This document shows, piece by piece, positions 8,724-16,672 of a stretch of DNA of 64,000 bases. The notes beneath the pieces are model-generated. The model was not told where the DNA came from. It made no database searches and was given only the letters and a program-made list of their open reading frames with translations. Both the position numbers and the translations under genes were made by a program. Positions within the stretch are counted from its first letter, which is position 1. Each line of letters begins with the position of its first letter. Source of the stretch: Actinoplanes missouriensis 431 (GTDB lineage Bacteria > Actinomycetota > Actinomycetes > Mycobacteriales > Micromonosporaceae); contig NC_017093.1 in NCBI RefSeq assembly GCF_000284295.1, positions 1,860,001 to 1,924,000 of the forward strand. Direction: 5' to 3'.

Positions 8724-9293
8724 GTGCAGCCGCAGAACATCCCGTCCCGCGACTCGATCCATCGGGCGGCGGCCGAGTTGTTCGTCCGCGACGGCTACTC
8801 GGGCACCACGGTGCGCGGCATCGCGGCGGCGGCCGGGTGCGACCCGGCGCTGGTGATCCGCCACTTCGGATCCAAAGAGGGCCTCTTCCTCGCCACCGTC
8901 TCGGTCTCCAGCGAGCTGCCCCGGATCCTCGCCGGACCGATCGAGTCGATCGGGCGGGAGCTGGTCCGCTTCGTCCTGGACGCGTCGGACCGCCCGGTCG
9001 CTGGGATCTACCGGGCGATGCTGACCGCTTCTGATCGGCCCGAGATCAAGCAGCGGCTGCGGTCGTCGATGCACGATGTCTTCGTCGCCCCGCTCGCCGA
9101 CCGGATCGGCGGCGCCTTCCCGGAACTGCGTGCCCGTCTCGTGGCGGCGCAGTTCGCGGGTCTGATCAACGCGTACTGGCTGGTCGCTGATCCGGTGCTG
9201 AGCCGCGCCGACCGGCCGGCGATCGTCGCGCTGTACGGAGACGCGATCCAGCGGCTGCTAGACAGTGACGACCCCGTCGCCGGAGAAGCCTGA
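8724..9293 (+). CDS. TetR-family transcriptional regulator
   Basis: 189 residues from GTG 8724. The N-terminal helix-turn-helix is clear: AAELFVRDGYSGTTVRGIAAAAGCDPALVIRHFGSKEGLFLA (given in parts: TTVRGIAAAAG, ALVIRHFGSKE). The C-terminal ligand domain resembles the regulator at 47377, and both share PALVIRHFG in the recognition helix, so the two are paralogues. The 3' end overlaps the convergent GtrA-like gene by 128 bp. The palindromes at 9922-9960 are candidate binding sites for it; this is inference from distance. Confidence 0.85.
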   Translation: MQPQNIPSRDSIHRAAAELFVRDGYSGTTVRGIAAAAGCDPALVIRHFGSKEGLFLATVSVSSELPRILAGPIESIGRELVRFVLDASDRPVAGIYRAMLTASDRPEIKQRLRSSMHDVFVAPLADRIGGAFPELRARLVAAQFAGLINAYWLVADPVLSRADRPAIVALYGDAIQRLLDSDDPVAGEA

Positions 9294-9882
9294 GTCCCAG
9301 TCGGTGGCGCCGGGCAGGCTCACACCCGCCGGTCGCGCCGTCGCCGATCAGCTTGACGGCGACGGAGGCTGATTGGCCATCTTCTGCCGAAATTTCGGGA
9401 ATGTCGGTCTGGTGCGGGCTCGATGACCGGGGCGCGCGGCCGGCGGCGTGGGGAATTGCGGCGTCCCTCGGCTGGTGGCGATGCTGGGCGAAGACCCAGC
9501 CGCGCAGCAGGACGTAGCGGAGGCCGCCGATCAGGCTCCCGGTGAGGGCCAGGATCAGCGCCTCCTCCAGGGAGGTCGGGTGCGGCCCGGCGATGCCGGT
9601 GAACCATGGCGCGACGACCAGGTTCGCCAGGTAGACGGCGACCGAGGTGAGGCCGGCTTCCCAGTGCAGCCGGCCGATCGCCGAGGTGGTGACGTTGAAG
9701 GTGACCCGGCGGTGCGCCTCGGTGTTCAGGGGCGTGATCGCTAGGAGCGCGATCCAGCTGGCCCACGTCGCCGGGGCGATGCCGCGCACGCCGACGTAGA
9801 CGAGGGTCTGCAGCACCGTGCTGAGGGCACCCACCAGCATGAACCAGAGGAGCTGGCGGGGCAGGGTGGCGAGCCGTGGCAT
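9166..9882 (-). CDS. GtrA-like small multi-helix membrane protein with long C-terminal tail
   Basis: 238 residues from ATG 9882 (MPRLATLPRQ). An in-frame ATG at 9948 lies inside an operator palindrome and is less likely. The first 130 residues have four hydrophobic spans with GtrA-family features: LLWFMLVGALSTVLQTLVYV, the TEAHRRVTFN turn, and LRYVLLRGWVFAQ near the end. GtrA proteins are thought to move polyprenyl-linked sugars or act with surface glycosylation enzymes. The remaining about 100 residues are Arg/Ser-rich, read antisense to the end of the TetR gene, and may be a tail formed by loss of a stop. Confidence is lower for the tail than for the membrane core. Confidence 0.7.
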   Translation of the reverse strand: MPRLATLPRQLLWFMLVGALSTVLQTLVYVGVRGIAPATWASWIALLAITPLNTEAHRRVTFNVTTSAIGRLHWEAGLTSVAVYLANLVVAPWFTGIAGPHPTSLEEALILALTGSLIGGLRYVLLRGWVFAQHRHQPRDAAIPHAAGRAPRSSSPHQTDIPEISAEDGQSASVAVKLIGDGATGGCEPARRHRLGLRLLRRRGRHCLAAAGSRLRTARRSPAGRRGSAPDQRPASTR

Positions 9883-9921
9883 GACTAAGCGCTTTCGGAC
9901 AGCAATGGTTACCGTCGTAGT

Positions 9922-9960
9922 GTCAACATTGTTGACGGCCCCCGTCAACTATGTTGACGG
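9922..9960. promoter_or_regulatory. Twin palindromic operators GTCAAC-N3-GTTGAC
   Basis: GTCAACATTGTTGAC (9922-9936) and CCGTCAACTATGTTGACGG (9942-9960) are perfect palindromes with the same half-site. Their centres (9929 and 9951) are 22 bp apart, about two helical turns, so two dimers would sit on the same face. They lie 40 bp upstream of the GtrA-like start, and TTGACA within the first could double as a -35 box. Symmetry of this kind is typical of TetR or GntR dimers. Confidence 0.75.
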
Positions 9961-10141
9961 CGTGACGAGGCTTACCCGTACCCCTGGGTCGTGATCTTTT
10001 GACTGTGATGTTTGCGCAGCTCAGAGGTGGTTCCTGGTCGGGTGGCGGGACGCGGGCGTGGCCACACTGCAACCTGTCCGTGATCGGACAGGCGGCGGAT
10101 CCGCAGCGGGGGTACATACCTCTGCGGCGAGAGGAGCGCGG

Positions 10142-11308
10142 ATGAGCGCGGGCAGGTGGTACGGCGTCGCGGGCGCAGCCGTCGGCGAGTGGCGGGACCG
10201 GCTGGTCGCTCTCAGTCACAGCCTCCACGACGAGCCGGAGGTGGCCTTCGCTGAGCACGCCTCGGCGGCCAAGCTCGCTGAGCTGATGCGGTCAGCGGGG
10301 TTCAAGGTCACCGAGGGCGTCTGCGCGTTGCCGACCGCGCTCACCGCGGAGTACGGCGACGGCGACCTGACCGTCGGACTGTGCGCGGAGTACGACGCGC
10401 TGCCCGGAATCGGTCATGGCTGCGGGCACAACGTGATCTGCGCGATCGCGGCCGGCGCGGCGATCGGGCTCAAGGCCGTCGTCGATCGGTACGGGTTCCG
10501 CGTCAAGCTGCTCGGCACTCCGGCCGAGGAGATCGGCGGTGGGAAACAGTTGATGGTGGAGCGCGGCGCGTTCGATGACGTGACCGTCGCGATGATGGCG
10601 CATCCCGGGCCGATCGACACCGCCGGGGTGCGGGACAGCACGCAGGCGTGCACGCGGTTCGAGGTGACCTATCGCGGACGGCCGGCGCACGCGGCGGGCG
10701 CGCCCTGGGACGGTGTGAACGCCGCTGACGCGGCGACCGTGGCGCAGGTGGCGATCGGCCTGCTCCGGCAGCAGGTGCCTCCCCGCAGCCGGATCGCCGG
10801 ATTCGTCCGCAGCGGTGGCGCGGTCACCAACATCATCCCGGAGGTGAGCGTGCTCGACTACGAGGTGCGCGCGCCCGATATCGATCAGCTCGACGCGCTG
10901 CGGCGGAGGGTGCGGGACTGCTTCACGGCGGGGGCGACGGCGACCGGGGCGGAAGTGTCGTTCCGGCAGGCCGGGCCGGACTACGCGGACCTGCGCAACG
11001 ATCCGTGGCTGATGGAGACGTACGGTGCCCACCTCGCGGACTTCGGGCGGACCGCCGTGGTGCTGCCGCTGGGGGCGAACAGCGCGTCCACCGACATGGG
11101 CAATGTCAGTCACGTGGTGCCGTCGATCCACCCGATGATCGCGCTGCGCGGTGCCGAGGCGATGCCGCACACGCACGAGTTCACGGTGGCGGCGCGGACG
11201 ACTGCTGCCGACGAGGCGGTGATCGACGGCGCGAATCTGCTGGCCCGGACAGCGATCGATCTGGCCCGCAACTCCACCCGCCGAGCAATGTACGTCTCAG
11301 CGCGCTGA
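10142..11308 (+). CDS. M20-family amidohydrolase (aminoacylase / aminobenzoyl-glutamate hydrolase-like)
   Basis: 388 residues from ATG 10142, chosen over an upstream ATG (10058) because GAGAGGAG sits correctly before it. GHGCGHNVICA carries the metal-binding HGCGHN motif, CAEYDALPGIG the bridging Asp region, and GTPAEEIGGGK the catalytic Glu and metal Glu. MMAHPGP and the dimerisation domain (GRPAHAAGAPWDGVNAADA) follow, then a C-terminal metal His (MPHTHEF). It should hydrolyse an N-acyl amino acid or amide in the cytoplasm using two metal ions. No signal peptide. The natural substrate cannot be read from sequence. Confidence 0.88.
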   Translation: MSAGRWYGVAGAAVGEWRDRLVALSHSLHDEPEVAFAEHASAAKLAELMRSAGFKVTEGVCALPTALTAEYGDGDLTVGLCAEYDALPGIGHGCGHNVICAIAAGAAIGLKAVVDRYGFRVKLLGTPAEEIGGGKQLMVERGAFDDVTVAMMAHPGPIDTAGVRDSTQACTRFEVTYRGRPAHAAGAPWDGVNAADAATVAQVAIGLLRQQVPPRSRIAGFVRSGGAVTNIIPEVSVLDYEVRAPDIDQLDALRRRVRDCFTAGATATGAEVSFRQAGPDYADLRNDPWLMETYGAHLADFGRTAVVLPLGANSASTDMGNVSHVVPSIHPMIALRGAEAMPHTHEFTVAARTTAADEAVIDGANLLARTAIDLARNSTRRAMYVSAR

Positions 11309-11324
11309 CCGTGCCGCCCATCGC

Positions 11325-11452
11325 GCCACCGTCCTCCCACGCCACCGTCCTCCCGCGCCACCGTCCTCCCGCGCCACCGTCCTCCCGCGCCACCGTCCTC
11401 CCACGCCACCGTCCTCCCACGCCACCGTCCTCCCGCGCCACCGTCCTCCCGC
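11325..11452. repeat. 16-bp tandem repeat, eight copies, between convergent genes
   Basis: Eight perfect-length 16-bp units of GCCACCGTCCTCCC(A/G)C run from 11325 to 11452, differing only at position 15. The array lies between the amidohydrolase stop (11308) and the reductase stop (11493). Because 16 is not a multiple of three, it is not a coding repeat. Confidence 0.95.
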
Positions 11453-11469
11453 GCCGGCGCGGGACAGCC

Positions 11470-11488
11470 GGCTCGCCCGTCGCGAGCC
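11470..11488 (-). terminator. Short hairpin after the Ole-like operon
   Basis: GGCTCGC and GCGAGCC pair around a 5-base loop, placed just after the reductase stop on the minus strand. Short stem and no T-run, so this is a weak call. Confidence 0.4.
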
Positions 11489-11492
11489 CGCG

Positions 11493-12398
11493 CTACGGGC
11501 GGGTGGACAGGTAGTCGGCGAAGGTCCGGGACGGGGCCCACCCCTGCGCGCCGGCCTTCTCCGTGTTCAGCACCACGCTCGTAGTGAGCTGCTCCACCGC
11601 GTACCGGGAAATGGTCGTCTCTCGCCGCGTCAGGCGCGCGACCAGGCCGGACACCGCGGCGGCCGCGTGGAATGCCGGAATCGGCAGGTGCTGGACCGGG
11701 ACGCCGCAGGCCGCGCTGACGATGGCGTCGCGCCGGTAGACCGGCTCGTCCGCGATGTTGTAGGCGCCCGGTTTCCAGGCGCGGGCGGTCAGGCAGGCGT
11801 CGGCGAGGTTCTCGACGGCCGTCAGACTGAGCGGAATGTCCGGTCCGGGGAGCAGCGCGCGACCGCCGCGAACCGCTCGGCTCAGGCGGGGAAGCAGGTG
11901 CGGGTCGCCCGGGCCGTAGACGGCGCGCGGGCGCAGCACCACCGCGCCCGCCTGCAGCGCGAGACGTTCGCCGGCCGCCTTGGTGCGACCATAAGCGGTC
12001 AGGCCGCCGAGCGGATGATCCTCGCGGACGGGTTCGGAGCCCACCGGGGCGTAGACGCTCGCGCTGCTCACCCATACCACCGTTCGTGCGCCGGCGGATG
12101 CCAGCAGACGGGCGGTGCCGTCGACGTTCACGGCGTGGAAGGCCGCCTCGGCGGCGCGACCGGGCGGTGGGTCACCCACCGCTGCCGCGAGGTGCAGCAC
12201 GAGATCGGTTCCGGTCAGATCCGGTGCGGTACGGGTGGCGTCCCAGTACCGGTGCTCCCCGACGGGACCGGGTCGCCGCCCCAGGCAGACCACCGTGGCG
12301 CCGGCTGCGGCGGCCGCGCGTGCGACGACACCACCGCAGAAGCCGCTGGCGCCGGTCACGGCGACGCGGAGCCCACGCAAAGAGGGCCGGAGCGTCAT
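11493..12398 (-). CDS. NAD(P)-dependent extended SDR, OleD-like 3-keto acid reductase
   Basis: 301 residues. The Rossmann motif TGASGFCGG is at 15-23, the active-site Ser pair SS at 111-112, and YGRTK gives Y136 and K140. LRPRAVYGPGDPHLLPRL is typical of extended SDRs of the 3-beta-HSD/OleD type. It is the last gene of the six-gene operon, its ATG overlapping the P450 stop (ATGA). In olefin and beta-lactone pathways OleD reduces the 2-alkyl-3-keto acid made by OleA to the 3-hydroxy acid. That role is inferred from the neighbours. A sugar epimerase is the main alternative, given two glycosyltransferases nearby. Confidence 0.75.
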   Translation of the reverse strand: MTLRPSLRGLRVAVTGASGFCGGVVARAAAAAGATVVCLGRRPGPVGEHRYWDATRTAPDLTGTDLVLHLAAAVGDPPPGRAAEAAFHAVNVDGTARLLASAGARTVVWVSSASVYAPVGSEPVREDHPLGGLTAYGRTKAAGERLALQAGAVVLRPRAVYGPGDPHLLPRLSRAVRGGRALLPGPDIPLSLTAVENLADACLTARAWKPGAYNIADEPVYRRDAIVSAACGVPVQHLPIPAFHAAAAVSGLVARLTRRETTISRYAVEQLTTSVVLNTEKAGAQGWAPSRTFADYLSTRP

Positions 12399-13579
12399 CG
12401 AGTGGGGGCCAGGATCAGCGACGACCAGCCGGGGAGGGCGCTTCGGCGGTCCGGACGGGCGCTGATCACCTTCGGGCGGTACGGGGCGAGCGCGGCAAGG
12501 GTGTCGGCCATCTGGACGCGGGCCAGGCGGGCGCCGGGGCAGGCGTGCGGTCCGGCGCCGAAGACCAGCTGCGCCACCTGGGGTGGTGCGGGCCCGACGG
12601 GATCGGGGTCGGTGCGGTGGGCGTCCACGGCGTGCCGGGCGATCAGGATCAGACGGTCACCGGCGTGCACCGGGCAGCCGGCGATCGTGCCGGAAGCGGC
12701 GGCAACCCGGGGGAGCAGCGGTGTCGGGGTGGTCGCCCGGAGCAGTTCGGTGACCAGGGCGTCGAGGTCGGTCTCCGCGTAGGGCCAGAACCCGGCGTCG
12801 GCACACCAGGCCGCCGCGCGGGGCAGCGCCGCCACCGTGGTGTTGATCGCGGCGACGGCGAGCATCGCGGCAAGCCCGCTGTCGTCCTCGCGCCGGTCGG
12901 GTGCACCGCCGTGGCCGGCCGAGATCACGTCGTTGAGGTGGGCGGCCGCCGCCGCGGCGGCTCTGCGGGTGCCGGGCCGACGTGGGCCGGGGAGGTGTTC
13001 GCGGGCTCCGGCCGCTGCGGCGTCGCGTGCGGCCGCGGCCAGGTCGCGGCCGGAGACGTCCAGGTTCAGCATCGTGGCCGTCGTCGTGCCGGCCAGGTCC
13101 GCGGCGACGTCGACGAGGTTGATCGGGTGGCCGGCCGCCAGCGGGGCGATCCGCTCGGCCAGCAGTCTCGTCCAGATCGGACGGAGTTTCTCGACGCCGT
13201 CCGCGCTCAGGGCGTCGGCCAGGCCGCGGCGCGACGAACGGTGGTCGTCGCCCTCCTGGTCGAAGAGCAGACCGCCGCCGGTCAGCCGGCCCGCGGCGCC
13301 GCCGGTGGTGCCCTCGGCGGTGCGATCCAGGGGTACCCGGAGAAGGCCGTCGAGGTAGCCGGCCCGGGAGTGGGCGAGGACGGTGCCGCCCAGGCGGACA
13401 GCCGGTCGGCGTCGGGTCGCGGCGAGCAGAGCGAACAGCACCGGATGGCTCGTGAGGTAGACGCGCCGGTCACGCCGCCGCGCCCGGCGCATCCCGGCAC
13501 GGCCCGCAGTCGCGGTCGCATCCACGGCCGCGTGGCCGCACGCGGGGGAAGGCGCCCGGGGAGGGGACGGGTCCGTCAT
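12395..13579 (-). CDS. Cytochrome P450
   Basis: 394 residues from ATG 13579, overlapping the upstream glycosyltransferase stop by 4 bases. The heme-binding loop FGAGPHACPGARLARVQ places the Cys ligand at 347. ELLR (278-281) is the K-helix ExxR. The I-helix reads AAINTT (243-248), where most P450s have (A/G)Gx(D/E)TT; the acid is Asn here, which may alter proton delivery. It is a soluble bacterial-type P450 needing separate ferredoxin partners, none of which is in the window. In context it should oxidise the lipid product of the OleA/C/D-like enzymes. Confidence 0.88.
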   Translation of the reverse strand: MTDPSPPRAPSPACGHAAVDATATAGRAGMRRARRRDRRVYLTSHPVLFALLAATRRRPAVRLGGTVLAHSRAGYLDGLLRVPLDRTAEGTTGGAAGRLTGGGLLFDQEGDDHRSSRRGLADALSADGVEKLRPIWTRLLAERIAPLAAGHPINLVDVAADLAGTTTATMLNLDVSGRDLAAAARDAAAAGAREHLPGPRRPGTRRAAAAAAAHLNDVISAGHGGAPDRREDDSGLAAMLAVAAINTTVAALPRAAAWCADAGFWPYAETDLDALVTELLRATTPTPLLPRVAAASGTIAGCPVHAGDRLILIARHAVDAHRTDPDPVGPAPPQVAQLVFGAGPHACPGARLARVQMADTLAALAPYRPKVISARPDRRSALPGWSSLILAPTR

Positions 13580-14409
13580 CGGATGTGCACCTCGGCCGGT
13601 GTGGCGGGACGCCAGCGCCGGTCCCAGTGCCAGAGCAGGGTGCGCTTCGGGCCCCACGCCCGCAACCTGCGCAGGCTCGACTCGACGACCAGGTCCTCGG
13701 CGCGGACGATGCGGTCGGTGTGGCGGCGGGCGCGGTTCAGCAGCGTCACGTCCTCGGAACCCTCCTCCAGTGCCTCCCGTGCCGTGCCGCCGCAGCTCAG
13801 GTAGAGCCACGACGACATCGCGAGATTGTGGCCGTGGACCAGGACGTACGGCGAGCGGAACTCGGCGGAGCGGTGCGCGCTGCGGTACCGGCCGTAGAGG
13901 GCGGCCAGCCGGACGGCCGCCGGATAGAGGGTGCGTTCGGCCCACGACGGGTGCTCGTCGCGGCGGGGGACGCTGCGGCCGCAGACCATTTCGGCTCCGC
14001 CGTCCAGGTACGCCCGTGCCGTCGCCACCCAGTCCGGTGCGGGCCGGCAGTCGGCGTCGGTGCGGGCCAGCTGGGTGGCGCCGGTGGCGATGGCGTGCCG
14101 GAATCCGGTGTCGGCGGCTGTTCCGGCGCCGGGGACGGGTTCGGGGACGACGTCGATCGGGAACGGCGCCGTGGCGGCGAAACGAGTCACGACCGCGGTG
14201 GTGTCGTCAGTGGACGCGTTGTCGGCGATCACCAGGCGGAAGCGTGTGTCGGACTGGGCGGCGAGCGCCTCCAGCACGCCGGTGATCGACGCGGACTCGT
14301 TGAACGCGGGGATGACGACCGCGAACCGCATGGTCGCTCTGCCTTCCGTCACGTCGGCGGGGTCGAACCGGACGGGGCGCGACGGTTCGGGTGCGGTTGG
14401 GGAGTTCAT
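13576..14409 (-). CDS. GT2-family glycosyltransferase (second of two paralogues)
   Basis: 277 residues from ATG 14409. A later start at MRFAVVIPAF is possible, but the first start overlaps the preceding stop (ATGA) like every other junction here. VVIPAFNESASI, IADNASTDDTTAVV and ARTDADC are the nucleotide-sugar and metal (DxD) motifs of GT2 enzymes. No transmembrane helix, so cytoplasmic or peripheral. About half the residues match the partner at 15938 over the first 200 positions (for example DTGFRHAIA.GAT..ARTDADC), indicating an old tandem duplication split by the ligase gene. Sugar and acceptor unknown. Confidence 0.85.
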   Translation of the reverse strand: MNSPTAPEPSRPVRFDPADVTEGRATMRFAVVIPAFNESASITGVLEALAAQSDTRFRLVIADNASTDDTTAVVTRFAATAPFPIDVVPEPVPGAGTAADTGFRHAIATGATQLARTDADCRPAPDWVATARAYLDGGAEMVCGRSVPRRDEHPSWAERTLYPAAVRLAALYGRYRSAHRSAEFRSPYVLVHGHNLAMSSWLYLSCGGTAREALEEGSEDVTLLNRARRHTDRIVRAEDLVVESSLRRLRAWGPKRTLLWHWDRRWRPATPAEVHIR

Positions 14410-15941
14410 GCGCGTACCCCCGGGGGAAAGCCGGCGGCAAGCCGCGCCGCCGCGGCCCGGTCGGGTTTGCGGGAACGGCCGGCCAGGGGAACGGGCGTGA
14501 AGATCACGCGGTCGGGGGTGGCCGCGCCCATCCGGCGCAGGGGCTCGCGGAGGGCGGCGCGGACCGATGACTCGTCGGTGCCGGGACTGATTTCGATCAG
14601 GGCTACCAGGTGTTCGTCGCCGTCGTCGGCGGGGATGCCGACCAGCACGGCGAGGGAGACGCCGGGCACGTGGAGGGCGGGTTCGTAGAGGCCGGGATAG
14701 ATGTTCTCGGCGCGGCGCAGGATCATGTCCTTGGTGCGTCCGGCGAGGACCACGCGGCGGCCGGTGAGGTGCGCTATGTCGCCGGTATCGACCCATTCGT
14801 GCGGTTCGTTCCCGAGGTAGCGGTCGCACACGCCGGAGCCGGCCAGCAGAAGCTGCCCGGTGCCGGCAGGGTCGGCCGACGAGGGGGAAGACGTCGGCGG
14901 CGGAGAAACGCCGGGTGACGGGGGAAAAGGGGAAGCGCCGGGTGGCAGGAGCTGGGCGCGGACGCCGGGCAGCAACTCTCCGACCAGGTCACCGGGCTCG
15001 TCGAACGCCGCCTTCTCGGTCGCCTCGACCGCAGCGGCGGGAAAGACCTCGGTCAGCGCGTAAACGCACCACGCCTCGTCCGCCCCCGCCGCCCGGACCC
15101 GGCTGAGCAGCTGCGCGGAGACCGGCGCCGATCCACTGTAGACCCGCCCGGTGAGCGGAACCCCGGCGTCGAGCGCGGACCGCAACTGCGGCGGTGTCAG
15201 ATATGTCGCCTGCGGGCGCAGCTCCCGGACCTGCTTCGCCAGCGCCCTCGCACGCCGCGCCGGCAACGCGACCGGCGCCCCCGCCGCCAGCGCCGGCAGC
15301 ATCACGAAGAACGTCCCGCCGAGGATGGGCAGATGCGGACGAGGGCGCACCAGCTCGGTCACGGCGCCGAGCCCCGCGGCCAGACCGGCGCGGGTGTGCA
15401 CGACGGCTCGGGGGCTGCTCGTCGTCCCGGACGTGAAGATCATGACCGCGTCCCCGTCGCCCTCGTAAGCCGGTGGCGGAGCGCCCTTCACCAGCTCCAA
15501 CGCGGGCGCGTTGCCGGGCAGGCGCCGCCCCACGGTCACGGTGGGCCCCAGCGACGTGAGGTCCGGAAGGGCGAGCCCCGCGCGGCGGGCGAGCGGCGCC
15601 GCCCACGACGCGACCGCTTGCGCGGCTGCGTCCGCGACGATCAGTTTCGGCCTCGCGCGCGCCAGGCGCGCGGTGAGCACGTCCGGTCCGGCGTGCGGGT
15701 CCAGGACCGCCACCCGCAGACCCATCCGGTACGCGGCCAGCAGCGTCGCCAGAACCCGCGGCCCGGGTCGCACCGCCACCCCGAGGGTGTCGCCGGCCCG
15801 CAGCCCTCGCGCGTGCAGCGATGTCGCATAACGATCACGCAGTTCGGCCAGCTCGCCACGGCTCACCCGGCCCCGCCCGGTGATCAGCGCCGGGGTGTCG
15901 TCGCCGGGACGCAGACCGGCGTTCAGCTCGTCGATGGTCAT
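14406..15941 (-). CDS. Class I adenylate-forming enzyme, OleC-like (acyl-AMP ligase or beta-lactone synthetase)
   Basis: 511 residues from ATG 15941, overlapping the previous stop. Core motifs: MIFTSGTTSSPRAVVHT (P-loop, about 167-183), YALTEVFPAA (A5), DTGD (A7), GRTKDMILRRAENIYP (A8 hinge), and GRSRKPDR near the end with the Lys expected at A10. A Pro/Ser-rich insert of about 25 residues (LLPPGASPFPPSPG...) lies between A5 and A7. In the Ole pathway OleC turns the 3-hydroxy acid from OleD into a beta-lactone through the acyl-AMP. Neighbouring OleA-like and OleD-like genes favour this, but acyl-AMP ligase activity cannot be excluded by eye. Confidence 0.78.
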   Translation of the reverse strand: MTIDELNAGLRPGDDTPALITGRGRVSRGELAELRDRYATSLHARGLRAGDTLGVAVRPGPRVLATLLAAYRMGLRVAVLDPHAGPDVLTARLARARPKLIVADAAAQAVASWAAPLARRAGLALPDLTSLGPTVTVGRRLPGNAPALELVKGAPPPAYEGDGDAVMIFTSGTTSSPRAVVHTRAGLAAGLGAVTELVRPRPHLPILGGTFFVMLPALAAGAPVALPARRARALAKQVRELRPQATYLTPPQLRSALDAGVPLTGRVYSGSAPVSAQLLSRVRAAGADEAWCVYALTEVFPAAAVEATEKAAFDEPGDLVGELLPGVRAQLLPPGASPFPPSPGVSPPPTSSPSSADPAGTGQLLLAGSGVCDRYLGNEPHEWVDTGDIAHLTGRRVVLAGRTKDMILRRAENIYPGLYEPALHVPGVSLAVLVGIPADDGDEHLVALIEISPGTDESSVRAALREPLRRMGAATPDRVIFTPVPLAGRSRKPDRAAAARLAAGFPPGVRA

Positions 15942-16672
15942 CGCGGATCCGGGGTGAGCGGGCCGCTGCCGCGGTCGAGGTACCACTTCGCGGTCCGCAG
16001 CACGCCGTAGGCCCGGATCCGCCGGGTCGAGTTCTCCACCACCATGGTCCGGCTGCGGACGATCGACGCCGTGGTGCTGCGGACCCGGTTCAGGAACAGC
16101 CGGTCGGTCGGCGAGGGCCGCCGGGGCATCCCGCCGCACTCCTCGTAGAGCGCCGCGGTGATCGCCATGTTGTTGCCGGCGTGCATCCGGTACGGCGCCA
16201 GGTAGCCGCTGCTCCGGTGTGCCGGGCGCAGCCGGCCGAAGAGCGCCGCGAGGCCGACCAGCCCGGCGAAGAAGGCCCGCCCGGCCGGACCGTGCTCGTC
16301 GCGGCGGGCGGTGATCCGGCCGCACACCATGCCGGCGCCACCGTCCAGCGCGGCCCGGGCGGCGGCCACCCATCCGGGCCGGGGCAGGCAGTCCGCGTCG
16401 GTCCGCGCGATCCGGGTCGCGCCGGCCGCGATGGCGTGCCGGAACCCGGTGTCGACCGCGCTGCCGACCCCCTTCTCCGGCTCGGTGATCACGTGGACCC
16501 GAAACGGCGCGCAGGACTGGAACGCGCGTACCGCGTCCGCCGTGCCGTCGGCCGAGCCGTTGTCGACGACCAGCAGCGTGAAATCGGTGTCGGTCTGCGC
16601 CGCGAGCGCGTAGAGGGTGGCGCTGATCCGGGCCGCCTCGTTGTAGGCGGGCACGACCACCCAGAGGCTCAC
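15938..16672 (-). CDS. GT2-family glycosyltransferase (first of two paralogues)
   Basis: 244 residues from GTG 16672, whose GTGA overlaps the thiolase stop. VVVPAYNEAARI, VVDNGSADGTADAV and IARTDADC are GT2 nucleotide-sugar motifs. Soluble, with no membrane helices. It is paralogous to the enzyme at 13576; the central block DTGFRHAIAAGATRIARTDADC is nearly shared. C-terminal halves differ more (NNMAITAALYEECGG here), so acceptors may differ. The two could add successive sugars to one lipid product. Confidence 0.85.
   Translation of the reverse strand: MSLWVVVPAYNEAARISATLYALAAQTDTDFTLLVVDNGSADGTADAVRAFQSCAPFRVHVITEPEKGVGSAVDTGFRHAIAAGATRIARTDADCLPRPGWVAAARAALDGGAGMVCGRITARRDEHGPAGRAFFAGLVGLAALFGRLRPAHRSSGYLAPYRMHAGNNMAITAALYEECGGMPRRPSPTDRLFLNRVRSTTASIVRSRTMVVENSTRRIRAYGVLRTAKWYLDRGSGPLTPDPR

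Noticed and set aside
11325..11452. CRISPR array
   Set aside because: Units are contiguous 16-bp repeats with no spacers, and no cas gene is present.
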